Origin: DASTFY01 sp963829955
GTDB taxonomy: Bacteria; Actinomycetota; Acidimicrobiia; Acidimicrobiales; Ilumatobacteraceae
Assembly: GCA_963829955.1 (NCBI GenBank)
Contig: CAWHKS010000004.1
Span: 290,676-354,675 of the forward strand
Reading direction: 5' to 3'
Length of the DNA: 64,000 bases
The position numbers and the translations under genes were made by a program. The notes below the pieces were generated by a model. It saw only the letters and a program-made list of their open reading frames with translations, ran no database searches and was not told the DNA's origin. How positions within the stretch are numbered: the first letter of the stretch is position 1; the number at the start of each line of letters is the position of its first letter. Shown here one piece after another: positions 40,894-47,858 of this stretch.

Positions 40894-42045
40894 ATGGAAG
40901 GAACCGGCGTCGCGGGGCCGACGAGCCTGCGCCTGTTGCTGGAGGCCGTCATCGGCATCGGCGCCGACCTCGACCTGTCGGCCACGTTGCGGCGCATCGT
41001 CGCTGCGGCCACGTCGCTCGTCGACGCCCGCTACGGCGCGCTGGGGGTCCTCGACCCCACCGGTACCTCGCTCTCGGAGTTCATCACGGTGGGGATCGAC
41101 GACACCGCACGGGCGAAGATCGGTGAACTGCCCAAGGGCCACGGCATCCTCGGGCTTCTCATCGCCGATCCGCGGCCGCTGCGGCTCCCCGATCTGCGGG
41201 AGCATCCCGACAGCTTCGGCTTCCCGCCCGACCATCCGCCGATGCGGTCGTTCCTGGGTGTGCCCATCACCGTGAGGGGCAGGGTGTTCGGCAACCTCTA
41301 CCTGACCGACAAGCGGTCGCAGGAGGTCTTCTCGGACGTCGACGAGGAGCTCGTCGTGGCGCTGGCGGCGGCGGCCGGGGTGGCCATCGACAACGCCCGG
41401 CTCCACGCCCGGCTCCAGGGTCTGGTGGTGCTCGAGGACCGGGAGCGCATCGCCATGGATCTGCACGACACGGTCATCCAGCAGCTGTTCGCCATCGGGC
41501 TCTCGCTCGAAGCGACTTCACGCCGTGTGGAAGACGACGAGGCGCGGCGGCGCATCCACCTGGCCGTCGAGGACCTGGACGGCACCATCAAGCGCGTCCG
41601 CTCGACCATCTTCTCGCTGGGCGAGAGCGCGCACGGAGAGGCCGAAGGTCTGCGGCAGAGAGTGCTGGCCCTGGTCGAGGAGCTGGCGCCGACCCTGCCC
41701 GGCCATCCGTCGGTGGAGTTCGACGGGCCCGTGGACACGCGGGTGCCCGCCGACGCTGCCGACGAAGTGGTCAGTGTGCTCCGGGAGCTGCTGTCGAATG
41801 TCGCCCGCCACGCGCAGGCCTCGACGGTGGAGTTGTCCGTCGCCGTCGGCGACGCGCTGGTCGTGCGGGTCGACGACAACGGCGTGGGGCCGCCGGCCGC
41901 CGGGGCGGATGGCGCGGATGGCGCGGGCGGATTGGGCCTGGGGAACCTGGCCCGCCGGGCGGCCCGGCGGGGCGGAGAGTTCCGCTTCACCGACCGCGCG
42001 GGCGGCGGAGCCCGCGCCGAGTGGACGGTGCCGAACCCGGTGTGA
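40894..42045 (+). CDS. DosS/DevS-like sensor histidine kinase with a single GAF domain
   Basis: A 383-residue soluble kinase. An N-terminal GAF domain (about residues 25-168) is followed by a HisKA_3 helix with the phospho-acceptor His 191 (RIAMDLHDTVIQQLFAIGLS) and a HATPase_c domain (ELLSNVARHAQA, VDDNGVG, GGLGLGNLARRA). In Mycobacterium tuberculosis DosS the segment GFPPYHPPMRTF contains the heme-ligand His 149; here GFPPDHPPMRSF puts His 114 at that place, and a tyrosine is kept in FGNLYLTDK. DosS has two GAF domains; this has one. A GTG at 40885 would add three residues. It is expected to phosphorylate the DevR-like regulator encoded convergently. Confidence 0.87.
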   Translation: MEGTGVAGPTSLRLLLEAVIGIGADLDLSATLRRIVAAATSLVDARYGALGVLDPTGTSLSEFITVGIDDTARAKIGELPKGHGILGLLIADPRPLRLPDLREHPDSFGFPPDHPPMRSFLGVPITVRGRVFGNLYLTDKRSQEVFSDVDEELVVALAAAAGVAIDNARLHARLQGLVVLEDRERIAMDLHDTVIQQLFAIGLSLEATSRRVEDDEARRRIHLAVEDLDGTIKRVRSTIFSLGESAHGEAEGLRQRVLALVEELAPTLPGHPSVEFDGPVDTRVPADAADEVVSVLRELLSNVARHAQASTVELSVAVGDALVVRVDDNGVGPPAAGADGADGAGGLGLGNLARRAARRGGEFRFTDRAGGGARAEWTVPNPV

Positions 42046-42089
42046 CGCGCCGTGTCACTTCCCGCACGGAGGTGTCGGAATGTGACATC

Positions 42090-42108
42090 GGTGTCGGCTC
42101 GCGACACC
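42090..42108. terminator. hairpin between convergent sensor kinase and regulator genes
   Basis: GGTGTCG, loop GCTCG, CGACACC form a 7-bp stem between the kinase stop (42045) and the regulator stop (42114). A second inverted repeat, AGGTGTCG at 42070-42077 with CGACACCT at 42102-42109, overlaps it. It probably works as a bidirectional terminator, though no U-tract follows. Confidence 0.55.
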
Positions 42109-42113
42109 TCGGT

Positions 42114-42770
42114 TCAGGGGACGACCGTGTCCGGCGGCTGGTGCCGGACGGCATACACGGCGGCCTCGGTGCGTCGGGCCATGCCCATCTTCGCCAGCAG
42201 CGCCGTCACGTAGTTCTTGATCGTCTTCTCGGCCAGGTGCAGCCGTTCGCCGATCTCACGGTTGGTGAGGCCTTCGGCCAGGAGGTCGAGCACCTTGCGC
42301 TCCTGCTCGGTGAGGCGGGCCAGGCGCTCGTCCTGCGCCGGCCCGCGGCGAAGCCGCTCCAGCACCCGGGCGGTGACGACGGGGTCGAGGAGGTTCTGCC
42401 CCGCGGCCACGCGGCGGACGGCATCGACGAGGTCGGCGGAGCGGATCTGCTTCAGGACGTAGCCGGCCGCCCCGGCCATGATGGCCTGGAAGAGCGCCTC
42501 GTCGTCACTGAAAGAGGTGAGGATCAGGCAGGCCGTGCGGGGGTGGCGGGAGCGGATCTCCCGGCAGGCCTCGACGCCGTTGCCCTCCTCCAGGCGGACG
42601 TCCAGGACGGCGACGTCGGGGTCGAGCGCGTGAACCCGGTCCACGGCCGTCTGCTGCGTGGCTGCCTCCCCGACGACCTCGATGTCACCCTCGGCCTCCA
42701 GCAGGTCGCGCAGGCCGCGGCGGACGATCTCGTGGTCGTCGAGGAGGAACACCGTGATGCGATCGGTCAT
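42114..42770 (-). CDS. DosR/DevR-like LuxR-family response regulator
   Basis: A 218-residue two-domain regulator. The receiver domain has DDHE (11-14), phospho-acceptor Asp 57 (VAVLDVRL), a threonine at about 85 and Lys 107 (GYVLKQIRS). The DNA-binding domain contains LTEQERKVLDLLAEGLTNRE and, in the recognition helix, AEKTIKNYVTALLAKMGM. M. tuberculosis DevR has the nearly identical AEKTVKNYVSRLLAKLGM, whose lysine and asparagine contact DNA, so the same kind of box should be recognised. The gene is the last of a universal-stress-protein operon, resembling the Rv3134c-devR-devS order. A longer frame to 43157 is antisense-derived and not believed. Confidence 0.88.
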   Translation of the reverse strand: MTDRITVFLLDDHEIVRRGLRDLLEAEGDIEVVGEAATQQTAVDRVHALDPDVAVLDVRLEEGNGVEACREIRSRHPRTACLILTSFSDDEALFQAIMAGAAGYVLKQIRSADLVDAVRRVAAGQNLLDPVVTARVLERLRRGPAQDERLARLTEQERKVLDLLAEGLTNREIGERLHLAEKTIKNYVTALLAKMGMARRTEAAVYAVRHQPPDTVVP

Positions 42771-42829
42771 CGGGATGCAGCTTTGCACCGAGTTCGGCCC
42801 GGAGCCCGCGACGCCAATAGGTTCCCCTG

Positions 42830-43663
42830 TCACTGTGCCGCCGTGAGCCGGGCAGGATCGGCGGGGACGACGAGCACGGGATGGTGCGCCTCGTGCGCCA
42901 ACTGCCGGGCCACGCTCGTCCGGTGGGCGTGATGTGGATCGGTCCAGCGGACGCTGGCCACCGCGATGACCGCGTCCTCGACGCGGTCGGCGAAGTCGAT
43001 GAGCGCCTCCGCCGGGTGCTTGGCGTGCGCCACATCCCAGTCGGTGTCGAGGCCCTTGTCGGCGAAGGTCGAGGCGAGGCGGTGCACGTCGGCGGTGTCG
43101 GCGACGTCTGGATGCGGTGCCGCCTCGCGTGGCACCGGCAGCACCTCCACGAGCCACGGTCTGGGACCGCCGAAGGACGCCTTCCAGGCGACGAGCGTCG
43201 GCAGCAGCGCCTTCGATACCTCGCTCCCGTCCACGCCGGCCACGAGGGTCGGGCTGCCCGACCAGTTCTGCACCGAGGCATGCGGACCGACCAGGAGTAC
43301 GGGCAACTGGGTGTGGGTGAGGAGCTCTTCGCTCACGCTGCCGAGCAGGAACTCGCCGAGTGGGCTGCGGGCGCGGGTGCCCATGACGACGAGCGCGCCG
43401 GGCCGATCGGCCAGGAACGCGACGAGGGCCGCCGCGGGATCGTTGTCGTGGACGACATGGGTGGCGGGGGCATGAGCAGGATCCGAGTAGGTCTCGGCTC
43501 GCCGGCGCAGCTCCTCGATATCGCTGGCCTCGTTCAGGTTCGGCGAGCTGATGGTGACGAGCTCGAGCCTCACGCCCGCCGTGCGGGCGAGAGCGGCCGC
43601 CACCGGGAGGGCTCGGTCGCCCGCGGGCTCGAGATCGAGCGGGACGACGATGGTGGTGAACAT
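42830..43663 (-). CDS. universal stress protein, two Usp domains (downstream copy)
   Basis: A 277-residue tandem Usp protein. Domain 1 carries an ATP-binding motif GTRARSPLGEFLLGSVSEEL (G-2x-G-9x-G-S type). Domain 2 (from LVAGVDGSEVSKALLPTLVA) ends with SVARQLAHEAHHPVLVVP, where the glycine motif is degraded, so probably only one domain binds ATP. AAGGAG precedes the ATG at 43663. It lies between a second Usp gene 28 bases upstream and the DevR-like gene 59 bases downstream. Tandem Usp proteins are a major part of the DosR regulon in mycobacteria. Confidence 0.86.
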   Translation of the reverse strand: MFTTIVVPLDLEPAGDRALPVAAALARTAGVRLELVTISSPNLNEASDIEELRRRAETYSDPAHAPATHVVHDNDPAAALVAFLADRPGALVVMGTRARSPLGEFLLGSVSEELLTHTQLPVLLVGPHASVQNWSGSPTLVAGVDGSEVSKALLPTLVAWKASFGGPRPWLVEVLPVPREAAPHPDVADTADVHRLASTFADKGLDTDWDVAHAKHPAEALIDFADRVEDAVIAVASVRWTDPHHAHRTSVARQLAHEAHHPVLVVPADPARLTAAQ

Positions 43664-43691
43664 CGGGGACTCCTTCTGGTTCTTCACGTTC

Positions 43692-44630
43692 TCATCGTTC
43701 TGATCGTTGATCTGGTTCACCGATGGTCGGCCGGCTGTGGCGGACGACGACGGTCGGACAGGTGGCGTGGGACGCGCACTGCTGGCTCACGGAGCCGAGG
43801 AGCAGGCCACGGAACGAGCCGAGGCCCCGAGCGCCGAGGACCAACAGGTCGGCGTCGCGGGCCTGGTCGAGCAATGCACCGGCAGGCGAACCGGCCACCG
43901 AGCGCAGCTCGTGCTCGGGTGGCGTGGCTTCGTCCTCCTCAGACGCGGTGACGAGCCACGCGGCGGCGGCATCCAGCACGGTCGTGCTGGCACGCTCGAG
44001 CTCCTCCGCCTCGCCGACGAACACCGCGCCCGTCGGGACCAGCAGCTCAGGGATGACCCACGCGTGGACCAGGTCGAGGTGGGCGGATCGACGGCGGGCT
44101 TCGGTGGCGGCCCAGCCCAGCGCGTCGTACGACGCCGGGGACCCGTCGACGCCGACCACGATCCGGCCGGACGCCGGGTCGCCGTCGGAGCTCGGCGGCA
44201 CGATGGCCACCGGGCACGGCGCGTGGGTCAGGCAGCGCTGGCTGACCGAACCGAGCAGGAGACCAGCGAAGCCGCCCCGCCCGCGGGTGCCGACGACCAG
44301 GAGGTCTGCGCCCTCGGCGGCGGCCAGCAGCGCGGTCGCGGGGTGTTCGAGCTCGAGCCGTTCCCGCACCCTGGTCAGCCCGGGCACGTCGGACCGGACA
44401 CGGGCCACGGCGTCCAGGAGCTGGTGGTGGGCGGCGTCCTCGAGCAGGGCCTGGTCGTCGAACAGATCGCGGGCGGCCAGCGGGTACACGGGCAGCCACG
44501 CATGGACCACGTCGAGCACCGCCTCCGCCAGCTCCGCCTCACGCGCCGCCCACTGCAGCGCACGCTCGGACGTCCCGGAACCGTCCACGCCCACGACGAT
44601 CCGGCCTGTGGGGACACGGTGATCGGTCAC
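43692..44630 (-). CDS. universal stress protein, two Usp domains (upstream copy)
   Basis: A 312-residue tandem Usp protein with intact nucleotide motifs in both domains: GTRGRGGFAGLLLGSVSQRC and GARGLGSFRGLLLGSVSQQC. Each domain starts with the family phrase RIVVGVDGS. The GTG at 44630 is taken as start although its GGAGG is unusually close. The gene heads the Usp-Usp-regulator operon and a DosR-like box lies 36 bases upstream of its start. A frame reaching 44804 has no supporting features. Confidence 0.86.
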   Translation of the reverse strand: MTDHRVPTGRIVVGVDGSGTSERALQWAAREAELAEAVLDVVHAWLPVYPLAARDLFDDQALLEDAAHHQLLDAVARVRSDVPGLTRVRERLELEHPATALLAAAEGADLLVVGTRGRGGFAGLLLGSVSQRCLTHAPCPVAIVPPSSDGDPASGRIVVGVDGSPASYDALGWAATEARRRSAHLDLVHAWVIPELLVPTGAVFVGEAEELERASTTVLDAAAAWLVTASEEDEATPPEHELRSVAGSPAGALLDQARDADLLVLGARGLGSFRGLLLGSVSQQCASHATCPTVVVRHSRPTIGEPDQRSER

Positions 44631-44666
44631 GCCTCCAGCGTCGCTGTTCCATGTGCCGCATGGCCA

Positions 44667-44680
44667 GGGTCGTTGGTCCT
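44667..44680. promoter_or_regulatory. DosR-like box upstream of the Usp operon
   Basis: Read on the minus strand the sequence is AGGACCAACGACCC, which fits the same RGGACC-WW-SGNCCC pattern as the other three boxes but with a less symmetrical right half. It lies 36 bases upstream of the first Usp gene and would place the regulator gene under its own control. Confidence 0.55.
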
Positions 44681-44833
44681 CCGTCGGCGGCGTCTCCCCG
44701 GCGAGCCACCAGGCGCGCTGAGTAATGTCTCCAGAGTGGGACAGTCGTCGGATTGACCGACCGTTCAGTTGTGAACAGAGCGCCATAGCGTGCACGGCGG
44801 TCATCGCGCAGGTGGAGAGGAGCTCCCCGGTAC

Positions 44834-45637
44834 ATGGCGAACGGCATTCCGGACACGAGCGGGCGTCGGGTGCTGCGCATCCTCCAGTACCTGGCGCAGC
44901 ATCAACGCCCGGTGCTGGCCAGCGCCATCGCGCGGGACTGCGGTCTCCCCCGTTCCAGCACGTACCGCCTCCTCCACGTCATGGCCGAAGAGCGCTTCGT
45001 CACCTACTACCCAGATGACGGGCGGTGGGGACTCGGGCTGGCGGCCTACGAGCTGGGAACCGGATACCTCCTCAGCGATCCGCTGGCGCGCCAGGCGGCC
45101 GGGATCCTCGTCCGGCTGGCCGCCGAGACGGGAGCGTTCATGGCCATCGGGGTGCTCGACGGCACCGATGTCGTGGTCTCCCGCACCCACATCCCGGAGA
45201 CGGCCACGGCCTGGGCGGACGTGCAGTCCGGGGGCCGCTATCCCGCCCACCTGACGGCCATGGGCCGGGCGATCCTGCTCGGTCGGGACGACGTCGAGCT
45301 CACCGCGCTCTACGGGGACCGCAAGTTGGTCCAGCTTGCCGGCCGCGGTCCGACCACGCTCGCCGAACTCGTGGGCGAGCTCGAGGAGGCCAGGGCGGTC
45401 GGCTACGCGGCATCCTTGAACGATCTCGAGGACGGGATCACGGCGTACGCCGCACCGGTCCAGAGCGCGCCGGGGCGAGTGATCGCCGCCCTGACCGCCG
45501 GCTTCCTCGGCGATCCTCCGACGGGCCTCCAGCTCGACAACGTGCTCGCCGCGCTGCTCGCAGGGGCGGCAGAGCTGTCCGCCCGGCTCGGCTATCGCAC
45601 CACGGAGGGCGCGCGTGACGGCACCCTCGCGGGCTGA
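44834..45637 (+). CDS. IclR-family transcriptional regulator
   Basis: A 267-residue regulator. The N-terminal winged helix-turn-helix (RRVLRILQYLAQHQRPVLAS, then AIARDCGLPRSSTYRLLHVM) is followed by an IclR effector domain with ETGAFMAIGVLDGTDVVVSR, GGRYPAHLTAMGRAILL and the C-terminal SLNDLEDGITAYAAPV. AGGAG lies upstream of the ATG, a little distant. It is divergent from the Usp operon with a 200-base gap that contains the DosR-like box and no other recognised feature. Its target gene is not obvious; IclR proteins usually control neighbouring catabolic genes. Confidence 0.87.
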   Translation: MANGIPDTSGRRVLRILQYLAQHQRPVLASAIARDCGLPRSSTYRLLHVMAEERFVTYYPDDGRWGLGLAAYELGTGYLLSDPLARQAAGILVRLAAETGAFMAIGVLDGTDVVVSRTHIPETATAWADVQSGGRYPAHLTAMGRAILLGRDDVELTALYGDRKLVQLAGRGPTTLAELVGELEEARAVGYAASLNDLEDGITAYAAPVQSAPGRVIAALTAGFLGDPPTGLQLDNVLAALLAGAAELSARLGYRTTEGARDGTLAG

Positions 45638-45729
45638 AAGTCCATCGCATGAGTACTCACCGTGGTTGTGTTGCGTTCCGGCGGCGCGGATCGCAACCAT
45701 TCCGTAACGGGCTGCTATCCTCACGCTCC

Positions 45730-46896
45730 GTGTCGGAGAGGGCTGCGCATCGTTCCTGGTCGTCCGCGGCCCCGCTCAAGCGCTCCCTCGCCCTCGGGCT
45801 GTTGCTGGTTCTGGGAGCGGTCGGCGTCACCCAGTCGGCATCGGCCAGTCCGGTGGACGACAAGCGCCAAGAAGCCCAACGGATCGCCGCGCAGATCGAG
45901 GCGTTGAACAACCAGTCGTTCGATCTCGGCGAGGAGTACGACCGAGTCGAGACCGAGCTCGCCGAGGTCGACGCCGAGGTGGCCGTCGCCCAGAAGCGCG
46001 TCGCCGAGCTCGAGGCCCAGGTCGGCTCCATGCGGACGGCCATGCAGGGCTTCGCCGTGCAGTCGTACATCTACGGCGTCCAGGGCGACGGGGTCGCCGC
46101 CCTCCTCGGCGGAACGGATGCGCCCGCCGTCGCCGCGCAGCGCGAGCAGTACACCGAGCTCGTGCTCGGCTCGTCCGTATCGAAGATCGACGAGCTGGAG
46201 ACCGTCACCCAGGACGCCGCACAGGAGCGGCAGAACCTCGAGGCCAAGCAGGCCAAGAAGCGGACGCTGCAGAAGGCGCTGGAGGACAAGCAGGCTGAGG
46301 TGGACGCTTCGATCCAGAAGGCCCGCGACCTCCAGGGCAAGGTCAAGGGCGAGCTGGCCACGCTCGTCGTCCAGGAGCAGGCCCGCCGGGCCGAGCAGGC
46401 CGCGGCCCGTTCCCGCACCAGCTCCGGGTCGAACACCTCCTCGTCCTCCGGCGGCGGCGGTCGCAGCAACGGCGGCGGCTCGCAGTCCGGCGGGCGCTCG
46501 TCCGCTCCCTCTGGTCCGCGTGCCGGTGCCAGCGTCCCCGCCCCCTCGCCGGGCGCGGGAGGTGCGGTGGCCGCGGCCATGAGCCAGCTCGGCGTCGGCT
46601 ACCGCTACGCCACCGCCAGCCCCGGCGTGGCCTTCGACTGCTCGGGGCTGACGTCGTGGGCTTGGGGCCAGGCCGGTCGTGGCCTACCTCGGAACTCGCG
46701 GTCGCAGTACGCGGCACTGCCGCACGTGTCGCAGGGTGACATCCAGCCGGGGGACCTGGTCTTCTACTACAGCCCCATCAGCCACGTCGGGCTGTACATC
46801 GGCAGCGGCCAGATGGTCCACGCCACGCACCCCGGTGACGTCGTCAAGGTGGCGGCCGTCAACTGGGGCAAGGTCGTCGGCATCGCCCGTCCCTGA
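45730..46896 (+). CDS. secreted NlpC/P60-family peptidoglycan endopeptidase (RipA-like)
   Basis: A 388-residue secreted protein. It has a signal peptide (LKRSLALGLLLVLGAVGVTQ, then SASAS), a long coiled coil (about residues 35-215), a Ser/Gly/Pro-rich linker and a C-terminal NlpC/P60 domain with catalytic Cys in AFDCSGLTSWAWGQAG, His in ISHVGLYIGSG and a polar third residue in MVHATHPGD. It should cleave D-Glu to diamino acid bonds in peptidoglycan. The GTG at 45730 follows a possible -10 (TATCCT at 45714-45719) and looks leaderless; an ATG at 45649 would add 27 atypical residues. It is convergent with an HTH regulator. Confidence 0.87.
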   Translation: MSERAAHRSWSSAAPLKRSLALGLLLVLGAVGVTQSASASPVDDKRQEAQRIAAQIEALNNQSFDLGEEYDRVETELAEVDAEVAVAQKRVAELEAQVGSMRTAMQGFAVQSYIYGVQGDGVAALLGGTDAPAVAAQREQYTELVLGSSVSKIDELETVTQDAAQERQNLEAKQAKKRTLQKALEDKQAEVDASIQKARDLQGKVKGELATLVVQEQARRAEQAAARSRTSSGSNTSSSSGGGGRSNGGGSQSGGRSSAPSGPRAGASVPAPSPGAGGAVAAAMSQLGVGYRYATASPGVAFDCSGLTSWAWGQAGRGLPRNSRSQYAALPHVSQGDIQPGDLVFYYSPISHVGLYIGSGQMVHATHPGDVVKVAAVNWGKVVGIARP

Positions 46897-46897
46897 C

Positions 46898-46924
46898 GCG
46901 GACGCGGCGGCGGCCGCTGTCCGC
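46898..46924. terminator. GC-rich hairpin between convergent genes
   Basis: GCGGAC at 46898-46903 pairs with GTCCGC at 46919-46924, and the enclosed CGGC/GCCG extends the stem, between the NlpC/P60 stop (46896) and the regulator stop (46934). It is a probable bidirectional terminator, without a U-tract. Confidence 0.55.
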
Positions 46925-46933
46925 CGTGTGCTT

Positions 46934-47722
46934 TCAGCCGGCGACGTCGACGGCGAGCTCGCGCAGCCGCCCGACGAGGCGATCCCGGCGGTTGCGAACG
47001 GTGCGGTCGGTGCAACCCATCGCTGACGCGATGGTGGCCGTCGACGTGCCGGCGGCGAGCGCGTCGAGCAACGCCAGCTCCGGCTCGGCCAATGCGACGG
47101 CGGACCCGACGTCGCGGAGCAGCCAGCGCAACTCCTCCGACGCATCGAGGTCGGGCCGGCCCGACAGGTCCACGACCGGTTCGTCGCGCTCGCGCAGCGG
47201 CACGCAGCGACGACTGTCGTGCAGCCGGGCCGGGCGCACGCACGTGAGGTACTCGGTGTCCCGGCAGATGTTGGAGGCGATGGCCCTCGGTCGCCGGGCC
47301 AGCGGGTAGGAGCCGATGACGAGCCACGCTGTCGAGCACAGCTCGTCGAAGAGCGGGGCGCAGCGGCGAGGGGCCGAACGGGTGCGCCGGACGGCGATCC
47401 GCACGAGGGCGCCCAGCACCCGCTGGAGAGCAACCCGCGAGGCGAGCGTGCGGCCCTCCAGGCCGGCGGCGACGACCTGAGCGAGCAGCGCGTCGGCGTC
47501 GTCCATCGGTACCGCGGCGTCGGCGCCGCACGCCGCCAACAGCGTGGTCAGGTCGTGATGCCCGGCGATCGGCGTCACGGCGAGGTCGGCCCGCACGCGT
47601 GAGTCGGCAACGAGGTGATCCCACTCGTCGTTGAGCCGGGCTGTCAGGGCCCGCCGGGAGCCGCCGAAGCCGCCAGTCTGGGAGGGGGAGGGGTCGAGGT
47701 GGGTGATCCGCACGATGTCCAT
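46934..47722 (-). CDS. putative DNA-binding regulator with C-terminal helix-turn-helix
   Basis: A 262-residue protein without recognised N-terminal domain. The C-terminal LALLDALAAGTSTATIASAM, then GCTDRTVRNRRDRLVGRLRE forms a clear helix-turn-helix resembling sigma region 4 or LuxR-type domains; the middle has three cysteines (RRCAPLFDELC, SNICRDTEYLTC) near LCSTAW that could bind metal. It is divergent from the FHA-FtsK gene with 136 bases between, and is a candidate for controlling that gene. An alternative family assignment is not possible from the sequence. Confidence 0.65.
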   Translation of the reverse strand: MDIVRITHLDPSPSQTGGFGGSRRALTARLNDEWDHLVADSRVRADLAVTPIAGHHDLTTLLAACGADAAVPMDDADALLAQVVAAGLEGRTLASRVALQRVLGALVRIAVRRTRSAPRRCAPLFDELCSTAWLVIGSYPLARRPRAIASNICRDTEYLTCVRPARLHDSRRCVPLRERDEPVVDLSGRPDLDASEELRWLLRDVGSAVALAEPELALLDALAAGTSTATIASAMGCTDRTVRNRRDRLVGRLRELAVDVAG

Positions 47723-47858
47723 GGGGGGACAGCGTCCGGACCGGTCTCACCAGGGCCTTCACCGCCAGTCTCACCGCGGTCTCACCGACCGGAGGATTCA
47801 GGTGCCGATCACTTCAGATCCTTCCGAATCGGCCCGTCTGGGGTACACCCTCCCGGCA

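Noticed and set aside
39868..41466. Long minus-strand frame of 532 codons ending with the third pyridoxamine-oxidase-fold gene
   Set aside because: Family similarity begins only at the ATG at 40350; the upstream part is antisense to the fourth copy and the kinase.
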